DNA from: Bombilactobacillus bombi
GTDB lineage: Bacteria > Bacillota > Bacilli > Lactobacillales > Lactobacillaceae
DNA: 64,000 bases
Reading direction: 5' to 3'
Assembly: GCF_003522965.1 (NCBI RefSeq)
Contig: NZ_CP031513.1
Location: forward strand, 1,736,001-1,800,000
In this document: positions 46,568 to 55,714 of the stretch, one piece after another
Numbering within the stretch: the stretch's first letter is position 1
Layout: the number at the start of each line of letters is the position of its first letter
Made by a program: the position numbers and the translations under genes
Notes under the pieces: generated by a model
The model's input: only the letters and a program-made list of their open reading frames with translations
Told to the model about the DNA's origin: nothing
Database searches by the model: none

Positions 46568-47196
46568 AGTCAACCCCTTTAATTAAAGCTCATGATCTAA
46601 TGGTCAAATTCGATCAACAAGTTGTTTTTCAAAAATTGAATTTTTCTATCAATCGTGGCGATTTCTTTTGCATTGTGGGACCTAATGGCTCGGGTAAAAC
46701 CACTTTACTACGAGTTATTTTAGAAGAATTAGCGCCCACTAGTGGTGAACTGCAACGTTATTTAACCAGCAAACAGATTGGTTACGTGCCCCAATTTCGC
46801 AATTTAGAAACAGATTTTCCTTTGTCTGCGCAAGCTTTTGTAGAGTTGAAACTGATTCAAAAGCCTTGGCCCTGGTTAACAACCACTGAAAAAACTCAAG
46901 TTCAACAAGCTTTATCCAAAACACATCTAACTGCCAAAAAAGATTGGCGGATTGGGCAAATGTCTGGTGGCGAAAAACAACGAGTCTACCTGGCACAAGC
47001 TATTGTGAACCAGCCACAATTATTAATCTTGGATGAACCCACAGCTAGTTTAGACGTTCAAGCTAAATACGAGATAATGGATGTGGTCCAGGAATTGAAT
47101 CAGCAAGGAACAACAATTATTTTTATTACACATGATCCGCAATTATTAGAAAAATATGGCACCAAAACTTTACACTTAGGCGAGGAGGGGCAATAA
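46564..47196 (+). CDS. znuC: Zinc ABC transporter ATPase
   Basis: 210 aa from ATG 46564, which overlaps the znuA stop (ATGA); a GAGG lies just upstream. Walker A GPNGSGKTTL, signature QMSGGEKQRVYLA, Walker B LLILDEPTASLD and FITHD are complete. It powers the importer formed with the following permease. Confidence 0.93.
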   Translation: MKSTPLIKAHDLMVKFDQQVVFQKLNFSINRGDFFCIVGPNGSGKTTLLRVILEELAPTSGELQRYLTSKQIGYVPQFRNLETDFPLSAQAFVELKLIQKPWPWLTTTEKTQVQQALSKTHLTAKKDWRIGQMSGGEKQRVYLAQAIVNQPQLLILDEPTASLDVQAKYEIMDVVQELNQQGTTIIFITHDPQLLEKYGTKTLHLGEEGQ

Positions 47197-47987
47197 TGCT
47201 GCAATATGAATTTATGCAAAATGCGGCAATTGTCGCAACAGTTATTTCGATTTTATGTGGCGTGATTGGCGTTTTTATTACAGCTCGGCATTTGTCTTTT
47301 TTAACGCATACGATGTCAGAAATTGGTTTTTCTGGAGCTAGTTTTGGCTTGTGGATGGGGTGGACACCCTTAAATGGGATGTTACTTTTTACAATTTTAA
47401 GTGCTTTGGTAGCTGGTTCTTTTAATAAGAATAAGCCGTTAAAAAGTACGGTAATTAGCTTAATTTCGGCTTTTTTCATGGGATTGGGAGTTTTATTTTT
47501 ATCGATTTCTCAAGCTAGTTCTTCTTATGCTACTAATATTTTATTTGGCAGCATCGTCGGTATTAGCCGAGGTGATGCGATTCAAATTAGTTTGATTGCC
47601 TTCATTGAATTAATAGTGATTGTTTTAATGTATCGCCAATTAAAATTTGATTTTTTTGATCCAGTAGGGGCCCAAGGCGGGATTCGCTTTAGTGGCACGA
47701 TTAATTTGATTTTTTTAATGATGATGTCTTTAAGTGTTAGTATCGTTTCTCAAATTGTGGGCGCTTTGTTAGTTTTTGCCCTTTTGACTTTACCAGCCGC
47801 AGCGGCTCAGTTTTGGGGGAAAACAGTGCATTCGCTGATTATTTGGAGTATTATATTTGCTTTGATAGGTACTTGGTCAGGGTTGGCACTAGGATATTGG
47901 ACTAATTTGCCGGTAACATTTTTTATTACCACCATTGAAACGTTGATTTATTTAGTAGCTTGGGGCAGTAGTAAAATTTTAAATTAA
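47196..47987 (+). CDS. znuB: Zinc ABC transporter permease
   Basis: 263 aa with eight or nine membrane segments of the ABC-3 family (TARHLSFLTHTMSEIGFSG and GALLVFALLTLPAAAA are typical). The start overlaps the ATPase stop (TAATG). Last gene of the zinc operon. Confidence 0.93.
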   Translation: MLQYEFMQNAAIVATVISILCGVIGVFITARHLSFLTHTMSEIGFSGASFGLWMGWTPLNGMLLFTILSALVAGSFNKNKPLKSTVISLISAFFMGLGVLFLSISQASSSYATNILFGSIVGISRGDAIQISLIAFIELIVIVLMYRQLKFDFFDPVGAQGGIRFSGTINLIFLMMMSLSVSIVSQIVGALLVFALLTLPAAAAQFWGKTVHSLIIWSIIFALIGTWSGLALGYWTNLPVTFFITTIETLIYLVAWGSSKILN

Positions 47988-47993
47988 TACATC

Positions 47994-48034
47994 AAAAAGC
48001 AGTCTTATATTAAGTTATAAGGCTGTTTTTATAT
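47994..48034 (+). terminator. Terminator of the zinc operon
   Basis: AAAAAGCAGTCTTATA pairs with TTATAAGGCTGTTTTT with small mismatches, ending in T. Confidence 0.85.
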
Positions 48035-48146
48035 TTATGAAACTTATTGTTCAGCGACATTCAGAGATTTGAGTTTGTAAATATAACTAGTAATGTATAA
48101 AATAATGATTAATAGCTGAATCTTTATTTATAGGAGAACTACGATT

Positions 48147-48614
48147 TTGAATCTTAGTAATTTAACTCTTGATGATGCATATAAATTAATAGCATATGAA
48201 AAAAATCCACATTACTTATTAGAATACAATGAAGTCTACAATCAAATCGTAAACACAATTACATATGATAATGAAACATATAAATGTCAAATAGATGATC
48301 ATCGTAATAGTGTTTTTTATGCATTAAATGTTCATACAACACCTGTTGAAACCATTTTTTCTATTGGATTAAGAGATATTGAGAGTAATATACACTTAAT
48401 AAGATTTGATTTTGGCAATCACTTAAGACATACGAACAATCAAGGAAAGAAAAACGAAAAAATCATTCATGGTTCACATGTCCATTTTATGTCTGTTCCA
48501 GATAAATATTCTGTTAAAAACGTTATAGCAGTTGGGTCTATAGAAGAGTTTAAAAATTTAAAACGTATTAAAGAGACTTTTCTAAAATTTATAGATTATA
48601 CTAACATTAGATAA
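48147..48614 (+). CDS. Uncharacterised protein, DUF6978-like
   Basis: 155 aa, TTG start after AGGAG. Soluble, with no signal peptide. The region GNHLRHTNNQG followed by HGSHVHFMSVPDKY resembles the conserved His-rich core of DUF6978-type proteins, but I am not certain of that family. It is followed after 28 bases by a DUF1828/DUF1829 gene, a partnership that also occurs in other bacteria. The low GC and stand-alone position suggest an acquired two-gene module, perhaps for defence or toxin-antitoxin function. That role is inference only. Confidence 0.65.
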   Translation: MNLSNLTLDDAYKLIAYEKNPHYLLEYNEVYNQIVNTITYDNETYKCQIDDHRNSVFYALNVHTTPVETIFSIGLRDIESNIHLIRFDFGNHLRHTNNQGKKNEKIIHGSHVHFMSVPDKYSVKNVIAVGSIEEFKNLKRIKETFLKFIDYTNIR

Positions 48615-48642
48615 TTGCTAAACAACAAAGGAGGTGATGATA

Positions 48643-49428
48643 TTGGATAATGCTGAAAAGTTAAGAAATGTTTATATGGATTGGATAAAAGAAGATCTTG
48701 AATTTCAAAATTTAGATGAAAATTATGTTTCTATTAGTACTCCTTTTATTGATAATGATTACGATAATATTAATTTATATGCTTCTTTTGTCAACAAAAA
48801 TATAGTCAAGGTTTCAGATTTTGGGTTCACTCTTTATAATTTGACAGAATTAGGAATTAACTTAACGCCAAAATTTAAAACTGGCTGGTATATTTTTAGG
48901 GAAATTCTGGATGATTTTGGCATAAGTAATGATAAGGGGACTTTATGTGTGCAAACACCTATTGAAAACTTTCCTATGGCAAAAACACGCTTGCTTCAAG
49001 CAGTTATGCGGGTTAATGATATTTTTTATCTAAGTAAGCATAACGTAGTAAGTTCTTTTAATGATATCATCGCTGAATTTTTTAATAAAAATAATATTTT
49101 ATATACTCCTTCATTTGAAATACCTAATCCATTTGGCGCGTCTTCCCATTTTGATTTTGCCATTCCTAACCGTAAAGATGGAGAAAGGGTAGTTAAGACA
49201 GTTTCTCGGCCTAATGATATCAATCAGGCTAAAATATTCAACTTTGACGTGCATGCAACATCTAGAAGTAGGAATGCCAAATTTATTTTATTGGTTAATA
49301 ATACAAAAGAAAAAAAGTTAAATGGTTCTTTAGTGGCTACAGCAATGAACGAGTTAAGCGATACGACAGCTTCAGTTTTAGGTTTTAAAGAAGTTCAGGA
49401 AAATAATACTGAATTAATTAATGCTTAA
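48643..49428 (+). CDS. DUF1828/DUF1829 domain protein
   Basis: 261 aa from TTG 48643, with AAAGGAGGTGA at 48627-48637. Residues ~30-105 look like DUF1828 (STPFIDNDYDNINLY, KVSDFGFTLYNL). Residues ~150-245 look like DUF1829 (SSHFDFAIPNRKDG, VKTVSRPND, AKFILLVNN). The alternation of D, E and K after FDFAIP recalls a degenerate PD-(D/E)xK nuclease core, but this is weak. Part of a two-gene operon with the gene before it; a hairpin terminator follows. Confidence 0.75.
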   Translation: MDNAEKLRNVYMDWIKEDLEFQNLDENYVSISTPFIDNDYDNINLYASFVNKNIVKVSDFGFTLYNLTELGINLTPKFKTGWYIFREILDDFGISNDKGTLCVQTPIENFPMAKTRLLQAVMRVNDIFYLSKHNVVSSFNDIIAEFFNKNNILYTPSFEIPNPFGASSHFDFAIPNRKDGERVVKTVSRPNDINQAKIFNFDVHATSRSRNAKFILLVNNTKEKKLNGSLVATAMNELSDTTASVLGFKEVQENNTELINA

Positions 49429-49452
49429 TCTGATAAAAGAATCTCTATTTTG

Positions 49453-49486
49453 AAGTGTTGATAGAAAAGATATCAACGCTTTTTTA
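49453..49486 (+). terminator. Terminator of the DUF gene pair
   Basis: AGTGTTGAT (49454-49462) pairs with ATCAACGCT (49472-49480), followed by six T. Confidence 0.8.
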
Positions 49487-49658
49487 GATTGTTTAAGTAC
49501 TATTATCGCTAATAATATAAAATTTCTTTTTGCTTACGTTCATAATATTAGGCTGGCTAACTTTTAACTATTTATTCATTTTATTTACGGTTGATTTTGC
49601 ATTACAGTACACTCTAGGCTTTATAATCAATTTATCAAAAAGTGAGGAGATAATAATT

Positions 49659-50312
49659 TTGTCTGGAATGGAAAAAATGAACTTTGATTTACAAGCTGAT
49701 GCAGCCAAAGCTGTCCAACTGCAACGAGATGATGCTGTATGGCAACATGGCCGTGGCAGTGTCTCTGATGGGCAGGATACCAATGCTGATGGTCAACCAA
49801 CTTGTGTCTTGACTGATACTGCTAATGCAATTGTTATTTATTTTTCAAGATCGGGGAGTACCGAGCTATTGGCCCACATGATTGCTATGCAGGTGGCAGC
49901 TGATAGTTTGGAGATTGTCGTACAAAAGCCTTATAGCCAAAACTATCAACAAACACTAAATCGAGCGAATTATGAACGCTTAAATCAGCGTTATCCAGCA
50001 TTAAATATGCAGGTACCTAATTTGGACCAATATCAAACTGTTTACCTAGGCTATCCCGTATGGGCAATGACTTTATCACATCCCATGACTGCGTTTTTGA
50101 AAAGTTATGGTTCACAATTGAATAATAAAAAGATTGTTCCTTTTATGACGCAAGGTGGTTATGGGGCTGGCGACAGTGTGCAGCAAATTCAAGCACTCTT
50201 GCACAATCAAGGTATTCATAATGAAATGGCTCCCTCTTTAGTTATTGATGGTAACAAAGTTAATCGGGCATCAAGTCAAATTAGTCAATGGTTGAATTTA
50301 GTTAACCGTTGA
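49659..50312 (+). CDS. Flavodoxin-like protein
   Basis: 217 aa from TTG 49659; GAGGAG at 49644-49649 supports this start, while the frame further upstream reads as a hydrophobic leader without a site. The first 50 residues are a polar extension. The flavodoxin domain begins at AIVIYFSRSGSTELLA (FMN phosphate loop) and continues with LGYPVWAMTLSHPM and MTQGGYGAGD. Such proteins carry electrons or reduce quinones; partner unknown. Convergent with the LysR gene. Confidence 0.85.
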   Translation: MSGMEKMNFDLQADAAKAVQLQRDDAVWQHGRGSVSDGQDTNADGQPTCVLTDTANAIVIYFSRSGSTELLAHMIAMQVAADSLEIVVQKPYSQNYQQTLNRANYERLNQRYPALNMQVPNLDQYQTVYLGYPVWAMTLSHPMTAFLKSYGSQLNNKKIVPFMTQGGYGAGDSVQQIQALLHNQGIHNEMAPSLVIDGNKVNRASSQISQWLNLVNR

Positions 50313-50374
50313 TTAATGAAAAATTTGCTACTCAGCCAGAATTATCGTTTTAATAACAAATCCGTGATAATTAT

Positions 50375-51253
50375 TTAAGCAGATATTATTTTTTGTAAAA
50401 CTTTCAAAAAGGCTTCCGCAGCACTAGAAAGCGGCCGATTTTTGCGCCAAACAAAATTAATTTTGGTGGTTAATTGCGGTGCTAATGGGCGAAAAACTAA
50501 GTTAGGGATGTCTATGGCATTGATGAGGTGATCTAGACAATAAACTATGCCAACATCTGCTTGAACTAACATTGCTGCGTTAAATAACAAATTATAAGTA
50601 CCAATTATGTTTTTTGAAGCAATAGCATGTCCAAACCAATTCTCTAATTGACCAAAAGTGTAAGGTTGCCTCGGAAAGATAGCAGGAGTGCCATCTACAT
50701 CTTCTGGCGTAATGACTTGCTGTGTTGCCAGCTGATTAGTAGGATGCATTAAGATGCCCCAAGTATCTACATAGGGCAAAACCATAAAATTATACTCTTG
50801 CATATTAGTAGGATCTAACAACAGGGCAAAATCTAGAAAACCAGATTTCATTTTATAACGTAATTCTTCGCCACTACCGCTAAATAAGTGAATATGCACT
50901 TGGGGATACTGAACATTCATTATTTTAAGAGCTTGAGCTACAGGTTTTAAAGCTTGGGTCTCACCACAACCTATATATAAATCGCCACTTATAACTTGTT
51001 GATCAGTTAAGTCGCTTTTAGTTTTATCAATCATTGTGATAATTTCTTGGGCGCGTTGCAAAAGATAAGTGCCTTGTGCAGTAAGGCTAATATGTCGACT
51101 GCCACGCTGAGCTAATGTTACCCCGAGCTCAGCTTCTAATGCGCTTAGTTGACGAGATAATGCTGGTTGAGAAATATGTAAAACTTGTGCAGCCTTAGTA
51201 ATATTCCCTGATTCAGCAATAACAATAAAATTTTTAAGTGTTTGTAATTCCAT
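50375..51253 (-). CDS. LysR-type transcriptional regulator
   Basis: 292 aa. N-terminal winged helix ESGNITKAAQVLHISQPALSRQLSALEAELG and a two-part effector domain from about residue 90. Divergent from the CMD-fold gene, which it probably regulates from the 99-base spacer. Preceded by GGAGCTAA-like site AAGGAGC. Confidence 0.92.
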   Translation of the reverse strand: MELQTLKNFIVIAESGNITKAAQVLHISQPALSRQLSALEAELGVTLAQRGSRHISLTAQGTYLLQRAQEIITMIDKTKSDLTDQQVISGDLYIGCGETQALKPVAQALKIMNVQYPQVHIHLFSGSGEELRYKMKSGFLDFALLLDPTNMQEYNFMVLPYVDTWGILMHPTNQLATQQVITPEDVDGTPAIFPRQPYTFGQLENWFGHAIASKNIIGTYNLLFNAAMLVQADVGIVYCLDHLINAIDIPNLVFRPLAPQLTTKINFVWRKNRPLSSAAEAFLKVLQKIISA

Positions 51254-51352
51254 TATTAGCTCCTTACATGCATTTTAAACATAGTATAGATTAAATATAA
51301 GTATTTTACATTAAATAGCTATCAATATAAGATAAATACAGAGATGATATTA

Positions 51353-52048
51353 ATGACACAAAATGAATTAATTATAGAATTGAACAACTTAACTGCCAAC
51401 TGGCTTCAAGATGTTGATGAAAACTGCGCCCAACATTTAACGACGGATCGATTATTGATACCGATTATTGCCTGTACAACCCAAGGGACAACAACGAAGA
51501 TCGAAGTTTTAACAAAAAAGGCTTTGAATTCCGCAATTAAACCAGAAATTATAGTGGAAGTAGTTCTACAATTGGCGCCAATTGTAGGTATTTTACGTGT
51601 TCAACAAGCGTTAGAGTGTCTGCAACAATGTTTTGATAAGGAACATATTATTTATCAAAGACCAACTGCTGAAGCTCATTCTAACTATGGCGCTCAAATA
51701 CAGGCCAAATTATATGGCACAGAAATTAAAGATTTACTCAAGAATTTACCAGATAAAGCAGGTGAATTTATTCCTACAGCTTTAACAGAACATTTTTTTA
51801 ACGATTTTTATGGTCGAATCCTACTTTCTGTTGCTGAACGTGAGCGCTATGAATTAATGGCACTCATAACTTTAAATGTAGAATTTCAAATTAAAGCTCA
51901 TGCACTTGGGAGTCTTAAGGCTGGTAATCATGTTGGTGAATTAGTTTGGTCAACAATCCGATTGTTACCTTATATAGGATTTCCCCAAGTAATTAATGCA
52001 GTTCAACTAATACAACAAGCGTATCAAACACTACAAAATTCAAAATAG
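51353..52048 (+). CDS. Tandem carboxymuconolactone-decarboxylase-fold protein
   Basis: 231 aa from ATG 51353 (an ATG at 51344 is in frame but has no site). Two CMD-like halves can be traced: TKKALNSAIKPEIIVEVVLQLAPIVG in the first and SVAERERYELMALITLNVE...AHALGSLKAGNH...LLPYIGFP in the second. The CxxCxxH redox motif of AhpD-type members is absent, so peroxidase-type thiol chemistry is unlikely. Likely controlled by the divergent LysR regulator. Terminator follows. Confidence 0.75.
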   Translation: MTQNELIIELNNLTANWLQDVDENCAQHLTTDRLLIPIIACTTQGTTTKIEVLTKKALNSAIKPEIIVEVVLQLAPIVGILRVQQALECLQQCFDKEHIIYQRPTAEAHSNYGAQIQAKLYGTEIKDLLKNLPDKAGEFIPTALTEHFFNDFYGRILLSVAERERYELMALITLNVEFQIKAHALGSLKAGNHVGELVWSTIRLLPYIGFPQVINAVQLIQQAYQTLQNSK

Positions 52049-52058
52049 TTGGAACATA

Positions 52059-52093
52059 AGAGATTAGGATGAAAACACATCCTAATCTTTTTT
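52059..52093 (+). terminator. Terminator after the CMD-fold gene
   Basis: AGATTAGGATG (52061-52071) pairs perfectly with CATCCTAATCT (52078-52088), followed by T. Confidence 0.9.
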
Positions 52094-52575
52094 GCTTATG
52101 AAATTTCTAAATCATATACTGAAGAGTATTTTATTTCCAGTTATCAACGAGCAAAAACTCAACATACTTAATAATTATTAGGAAAAAGAGCTCAAGCATT
52201 TGGATGAGTCCAAAATGTTAATGATTGTACATTTAAAAATAAGATAGTTGTGCTAAAAAGCGTAAGTTTCAACTTAGGCTTTTTTATTTTTGGGGTTTTT
52301 AATAAATCGCTATCTTTGGGGAGAATTAGCAATTAAAAAAGCATCGATATTTTAATTAATAAAACGTTATATATCTTAGGAAAACTATACATAAATATTA
52401 ATAATTAAATAATTATTGTTAAAATAGCATTGAAAGTCATCCTTTTTTGCGGTATATTGCAAAAGGATGTTGAAATTGCCACTTGGATTTTTTTATGAAA
52501 AGTAAATATTATCATTTGCTGGTGATTTTATTCACTTATAGTCACATAAACTAATTTGAAGGGACTTTTTTAAGT
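52094..52575. other. Intergenic region with hairpins, no gene seen
   Basis: A terminator-like hairpin (AAAAAGCGTAAGTT with AACTTAGGCTTTTT, 52255-52287) has no intact gene before it; 52130-52250 contains short coding-like stretches broken by stops. A second hairpin, CATCCTTTTTTGC with GCAAAAGGATG (52438-52469), precedes the small HTH gene and may be regulatory. The ribosome site AAGGGA lies at 52559-52564. Confidence 0.45.
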
Positions 52576-52764
52576 ATGGAAGAAGTAAATAATTTATTAG
52601 GATATCTCAAAGCACATCATATTTCGCAGGCACAAGTAGCCTCAATAATTAATCGCTCAATATCAGCAACTAATCGTAAAATTAATAACCATTCAGAATT
52701 TACGCGCAGTGAAATTCATAAACTACATTATGAACTTAATATACCATTGGAGATTTTAATATAA
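52576..52764 (+). CDS. Small Cro/CI-like HTH protein, 62 aa
   Basis: The ATG is preceded by GAAGGGAC. The protein is one helix-turn-helix domain: SQAQVASIINRSISATNRKINN fits the two DNA-contact helices of the XRE family. It lacks any sensor or dimer domain. The gene stands 55 bases before the large surface-protein gene and may control it. The alternative is a stray phage-type regulator. Confidence 0.65.
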   Translation: MEEVNNLLGYLKAHHISQAQVASIINRSISATNRKINNHSEFTRSEIHKLHYELNIPLEILI

Positions 52765-52819
52765 ATTAATATGACAAGAAGAGATTGAATACTTTGCCAA
52801 TGAACTAGGAGCAATAATT

Positions 52820-55714
52820 ATGAAGATTTATCAAAAAAAGTGGTTGTTCACACAATTAATTTTTATATTAGGTACAGTGTTAGGCCTTATATACTTTAGC
52901 AGTTTTACTACTGTTCAAGCAGCTAGCACTAATAATCAATCAGCACTTTCAAATGTGTTGCAATTTACACAAGTTCCCCAATTATCTCAATCATCAGGGA
53001 ATATAACTAATAGCGCTATACCTAGTCCGGGTTCAGAACCTCTTCCACCTGCAAGTGATAAGCTTGAAGACGCAGATAATCCTTATTATGATACCCAAGA
53101 ACATAATTTAGATATGTACAAAGATGGTTCTGGAGGTTATATAGCAGTGGTTTATACTGCAAAAGGTTTCTTAGAAGCTGTTTTTGATCCTGCTTGTTAT
53201 AATGATGCACCTCAATCAGATAACTATCATTCTGGTTGGACCATGAATAATACAAATCATGATGGCTGGAAAACTTATGCTAAAGCAGGAAGTCTATATA
53301 GTCAGATGAATGTCACACAAACTTATTTGCCGATTTCTAAAATTCATAAAGTTATCTTTGAAAACGATATTGATATGGATTATGTTGATAATACTACTGC
53401 TTTAAATTACTATATTAACGTAGTTAAGCCCGGAACAATTGGTAATGGTAATTATGGAGCTGGTGGGGGAGATTATAATTATGTAAGAATTAGACACGAT
53501 AAATTTGATATTGATGGAAATGGATTTAGATTAAATATGGGCTGGAATAATTTGGCGTTGATCGGACGTAATGGAGGAGCTAGTCCTGCTGATATAGCTT
53601 ATAAAGAAGATTGGACTTTGGAAAATATATCTGCTGCTTATGGTACAACTTATTTTGGAATAATAAGTTGCAATACTGGTGTATCTACTAATTATGATGA
53701 TCCGAAAACTCGTGAAAGTGGTTTGAATGGGGGATATACGTGGGTTACTTATAAGAACATTAATTATATAGGTTCGCAATTTTCATGGACGCAAAATGGA
53801 ACATCAGGTGCAACTATTGATGGCACTGTAACAGCTAATTCGGTTTTTTCTTATCGAGAACCTGGAAATCCCAATTTTCTTTGGCGTACAGAAACTAGCG
53901 GAAATCAGCAAATTTTTCAAGAAGATAGAATTATTTTTGGATCTAATTGTGATTTTTGGGGGTCTACGTATAATGGAAATGGATTACAGTTAACAGGATC
54001 GGCTGAATTTAAAGATGGTTCTAAAGTGCATATTTTTCCTCATGGACAAGGTGGAGAAGGTAACTTAGATGGTCTTAATTATGGAATTACATTTACAACT
54101 AACAATCCAAAACTAAGATTAGAAGGTGATGCACAATTACAAATTGTTTGTGATACTCATAACGGTAATGATACTATAGATTCTAGTGGGAATTATCACC
54201 CCGGTCCTTCTAGATCAGAATATAACTATACAGACTATACAAGCGTCACTGCTGGAGCTTTTAGGATGAATAGTGGATTAACTCCTCCTGATTTATCATA
54301 TAAAGGAATTGCTGGAAAAGCGCCCGCAATAAATATAATAATTGATGGTCGGGTTTATAATGATATGGCACCTGTCCGAATGGATGCTGGAATAGCTAAT
54401 TTGTCACATGGTGATTTTCATATTTTAGCAAAAAATTTAGGAAATTACACTGGTGCTAATGGCTTAATGCAAGTTGCTGGTAATGGTATGAAAATCCGAG
54501 TTAAACAGGGCGGAGATTTTAGTATTATTATTGGTGATAGTAATCGGACTAGTACTTCACCTTTAAGTTTGCTTTATGGGACAGGCATGGATATAGCTAT
54601 TGATAGTCCTAAGAGTGTTATTTTGGATAAAAAACAAGATCCCCAATGTTCTAACGACTATTTGGTTAATGGTGGTAATTCTACTATTAAAGTCTATAAT
54701 TCCAGAGTTGCTGCTTCTGGGGTTACACCGGATGCTAAGGGAAAACAGCCTGTATCAATAGGAATGAATGGTGAAGAACCATTAAGAGTTGAAGCACTAG
54801 AATTACCTTTTAGTGGGAACTATATCATGCTAGGTAATTATTTGACAGATGATTCTAATATTCAAGCTATGAAGCAAGGAAAATATGGAGCATTAGAGCC
54901 CTTAAAGACAATTATGGCTCAAATGCAGACTGGTGCTCCTGGTTCACTGGATCAAACAGCCAAGGAATTTGACTATATTCGTCTACAAGACTTGCCGGCA
55001 CCAACATTAGATAATCAATTTACTGATTGGTCTTATCTAACACCACCAGCGACATCAACCACTGACAAGCTGCAAAGAATGGTTACTGGCAGTTATAGTG
55101 GTGATGAATGGGAAGATGACAAGGAAACTACTCCTGATAAATTCATTCCTGAAAAACCACTAATTGGAGTGCAAGTCAAACGGTTAAAGAAGGGCAAACA
55201 AGTTGGTAGTACCAATGATGCTGATTATGACTTTATTGATTTAGGTAATACGTTTAATACTGATCAAGCAGATCGAAAATACAATACTACAAGACCTGTT
55301 TCGGGAGTTGGTGATCCACTTATTGGTAGTATCACAGTCCCAGTCACGCCTAATAAAGTGAATACTGATGGCACAATATTTGATTCTAGTCAGAATATTA
55401 GTACAAACTTATTGGGTGTAAAAACTGATCCCAAAGATCCCTATAATGTAAATGCGTTAGCACAACAGGCTAGTGGTAAAGATCCTGGCACCATGCATAG
55501 TGATGGTGGTGGAACTCCACCAGTGCCGCGTTATATTGACCCTCAAGATATCACATGGGATGATCATAAATTTACATTTGATTTACAAAAAGTGTTAGAT
55601 GATTATAACGATAGAATTAAGCAATATAACGACACCCAAACTAATCCAGCAAACAAGAAAAGTTACTTGTACCTTAAATCTTCCGATAAGATTGTGACTC
55701 ATGCGGGTGACTAA
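52820..55714 (+). CDS. WxL-like surface protein, N-terminal part (frameshifted)
   Basis: 964 aa, ATG after AGGAG. Residues 1-36 are a signal peptide ending VQAAS. A Ser/Gln/Pro-rich linker follows; then residues ~100-640 hold a region of short strands with Asn- and Gly-rich turns that looks like a parallel beta-helix (pectate-lyase-like adhesive domain). Residues ~740-960 form a linker rich in Pro, Asp and Lys. The frame ends at TAA 55712-55714 with no anchor. The missing C-terminal part follows in another frame at 55701. Removing one G from the GGG at 55705-55707 would join them into ~1,436 codons. Confidence 0.75.
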   Translation: MKIYQKKWLFTQLIFILGTVLGLIYFSSFTTVQAASTNNQSALSNVLQFTQVPQLSQSSGNITNSAIPSPGSEPLPPASDKLEDADNPYYDTQEHNLDMYKDGSGGYIAVVYTAKGFLEAVFDPACYNDAPQSDNYHSGWTMNNTNHDGWKTYAKAGSLYSQMNVTQTYLPISKIHKVIFENDIDMDYVDNTTALNYYINVVKPGTIGNGNYGAGGGDYNYVRIRHDKFDIDGNGFRLNMGWNNLALIGRNGGASPADIAYKEDWTLENISAAYGTTYFGIISCNTGVSTNYDDPKTRESGLNGGYTWVTYKNINYIGSQFSWTQNGTSGATIDGTVTANSVFSYREPGNPNFLWRTETSGNQQIFQEDRIIFGSNCDFWGSTYNGNGLQLTGSAEFKDGSKVHIFPHGQGGEGNLDGLNYGITFTTNNPKLRLEGDAQLQIVCDTHNGNDTIDSSGNYHPGPSRSEYNYTDYTSVTAGAFRMNSGLTPPDLSYKGIAGKAPAINIIIDGRVYNDMAPVRMDAGIANLSHGDFHILAKNLGNYTGANGLMQVAGNGMKIRVKQGGDFSIIIGDSNRTSTSPLSLLYGTGMDIAIDSPKSVILDKKQDPQCSNDYLVNGGNSTIKVYNSRVAASGVTPDAKGKQPVSIGMNGEEPLRVEALELPFSGNYIMLGNYLTDDSNIQAMKQGKYGALEPLKTIMAQMQTGAPGSLDQTAKEFDYIRLQDLPAPTLDNQFTDWSYLTPPATSTTDKLQRMVTGSYSGDEWEDDKETTPDKFIPEKPLIGVQVKRLKKGKQVGSTNDADYDFIDLGNTFNTDQADRKYNTTRPVSGVGDPLIGSITVPVTPNKVNTDGTIFDSSQNISTNLLGVKTDPKDPYNVNALAQQASGKDPGTMHSDGGGTPPVPRYIDPQDITWDDHKFTFDLQKVLDDYNDRIKQYNDTQTNPANKKSYLYLKSSDKIVTHAGD

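Noticed and set aside
49530-49658. Hydrophobic N-terminal extension of the flavodoxin as a membrane anchor
   Set aside because: No ribosome site precedes it, whereas GAGGAG supports TTG 49659. The hydrophobic stretch is AT-rich intergenic sequence.
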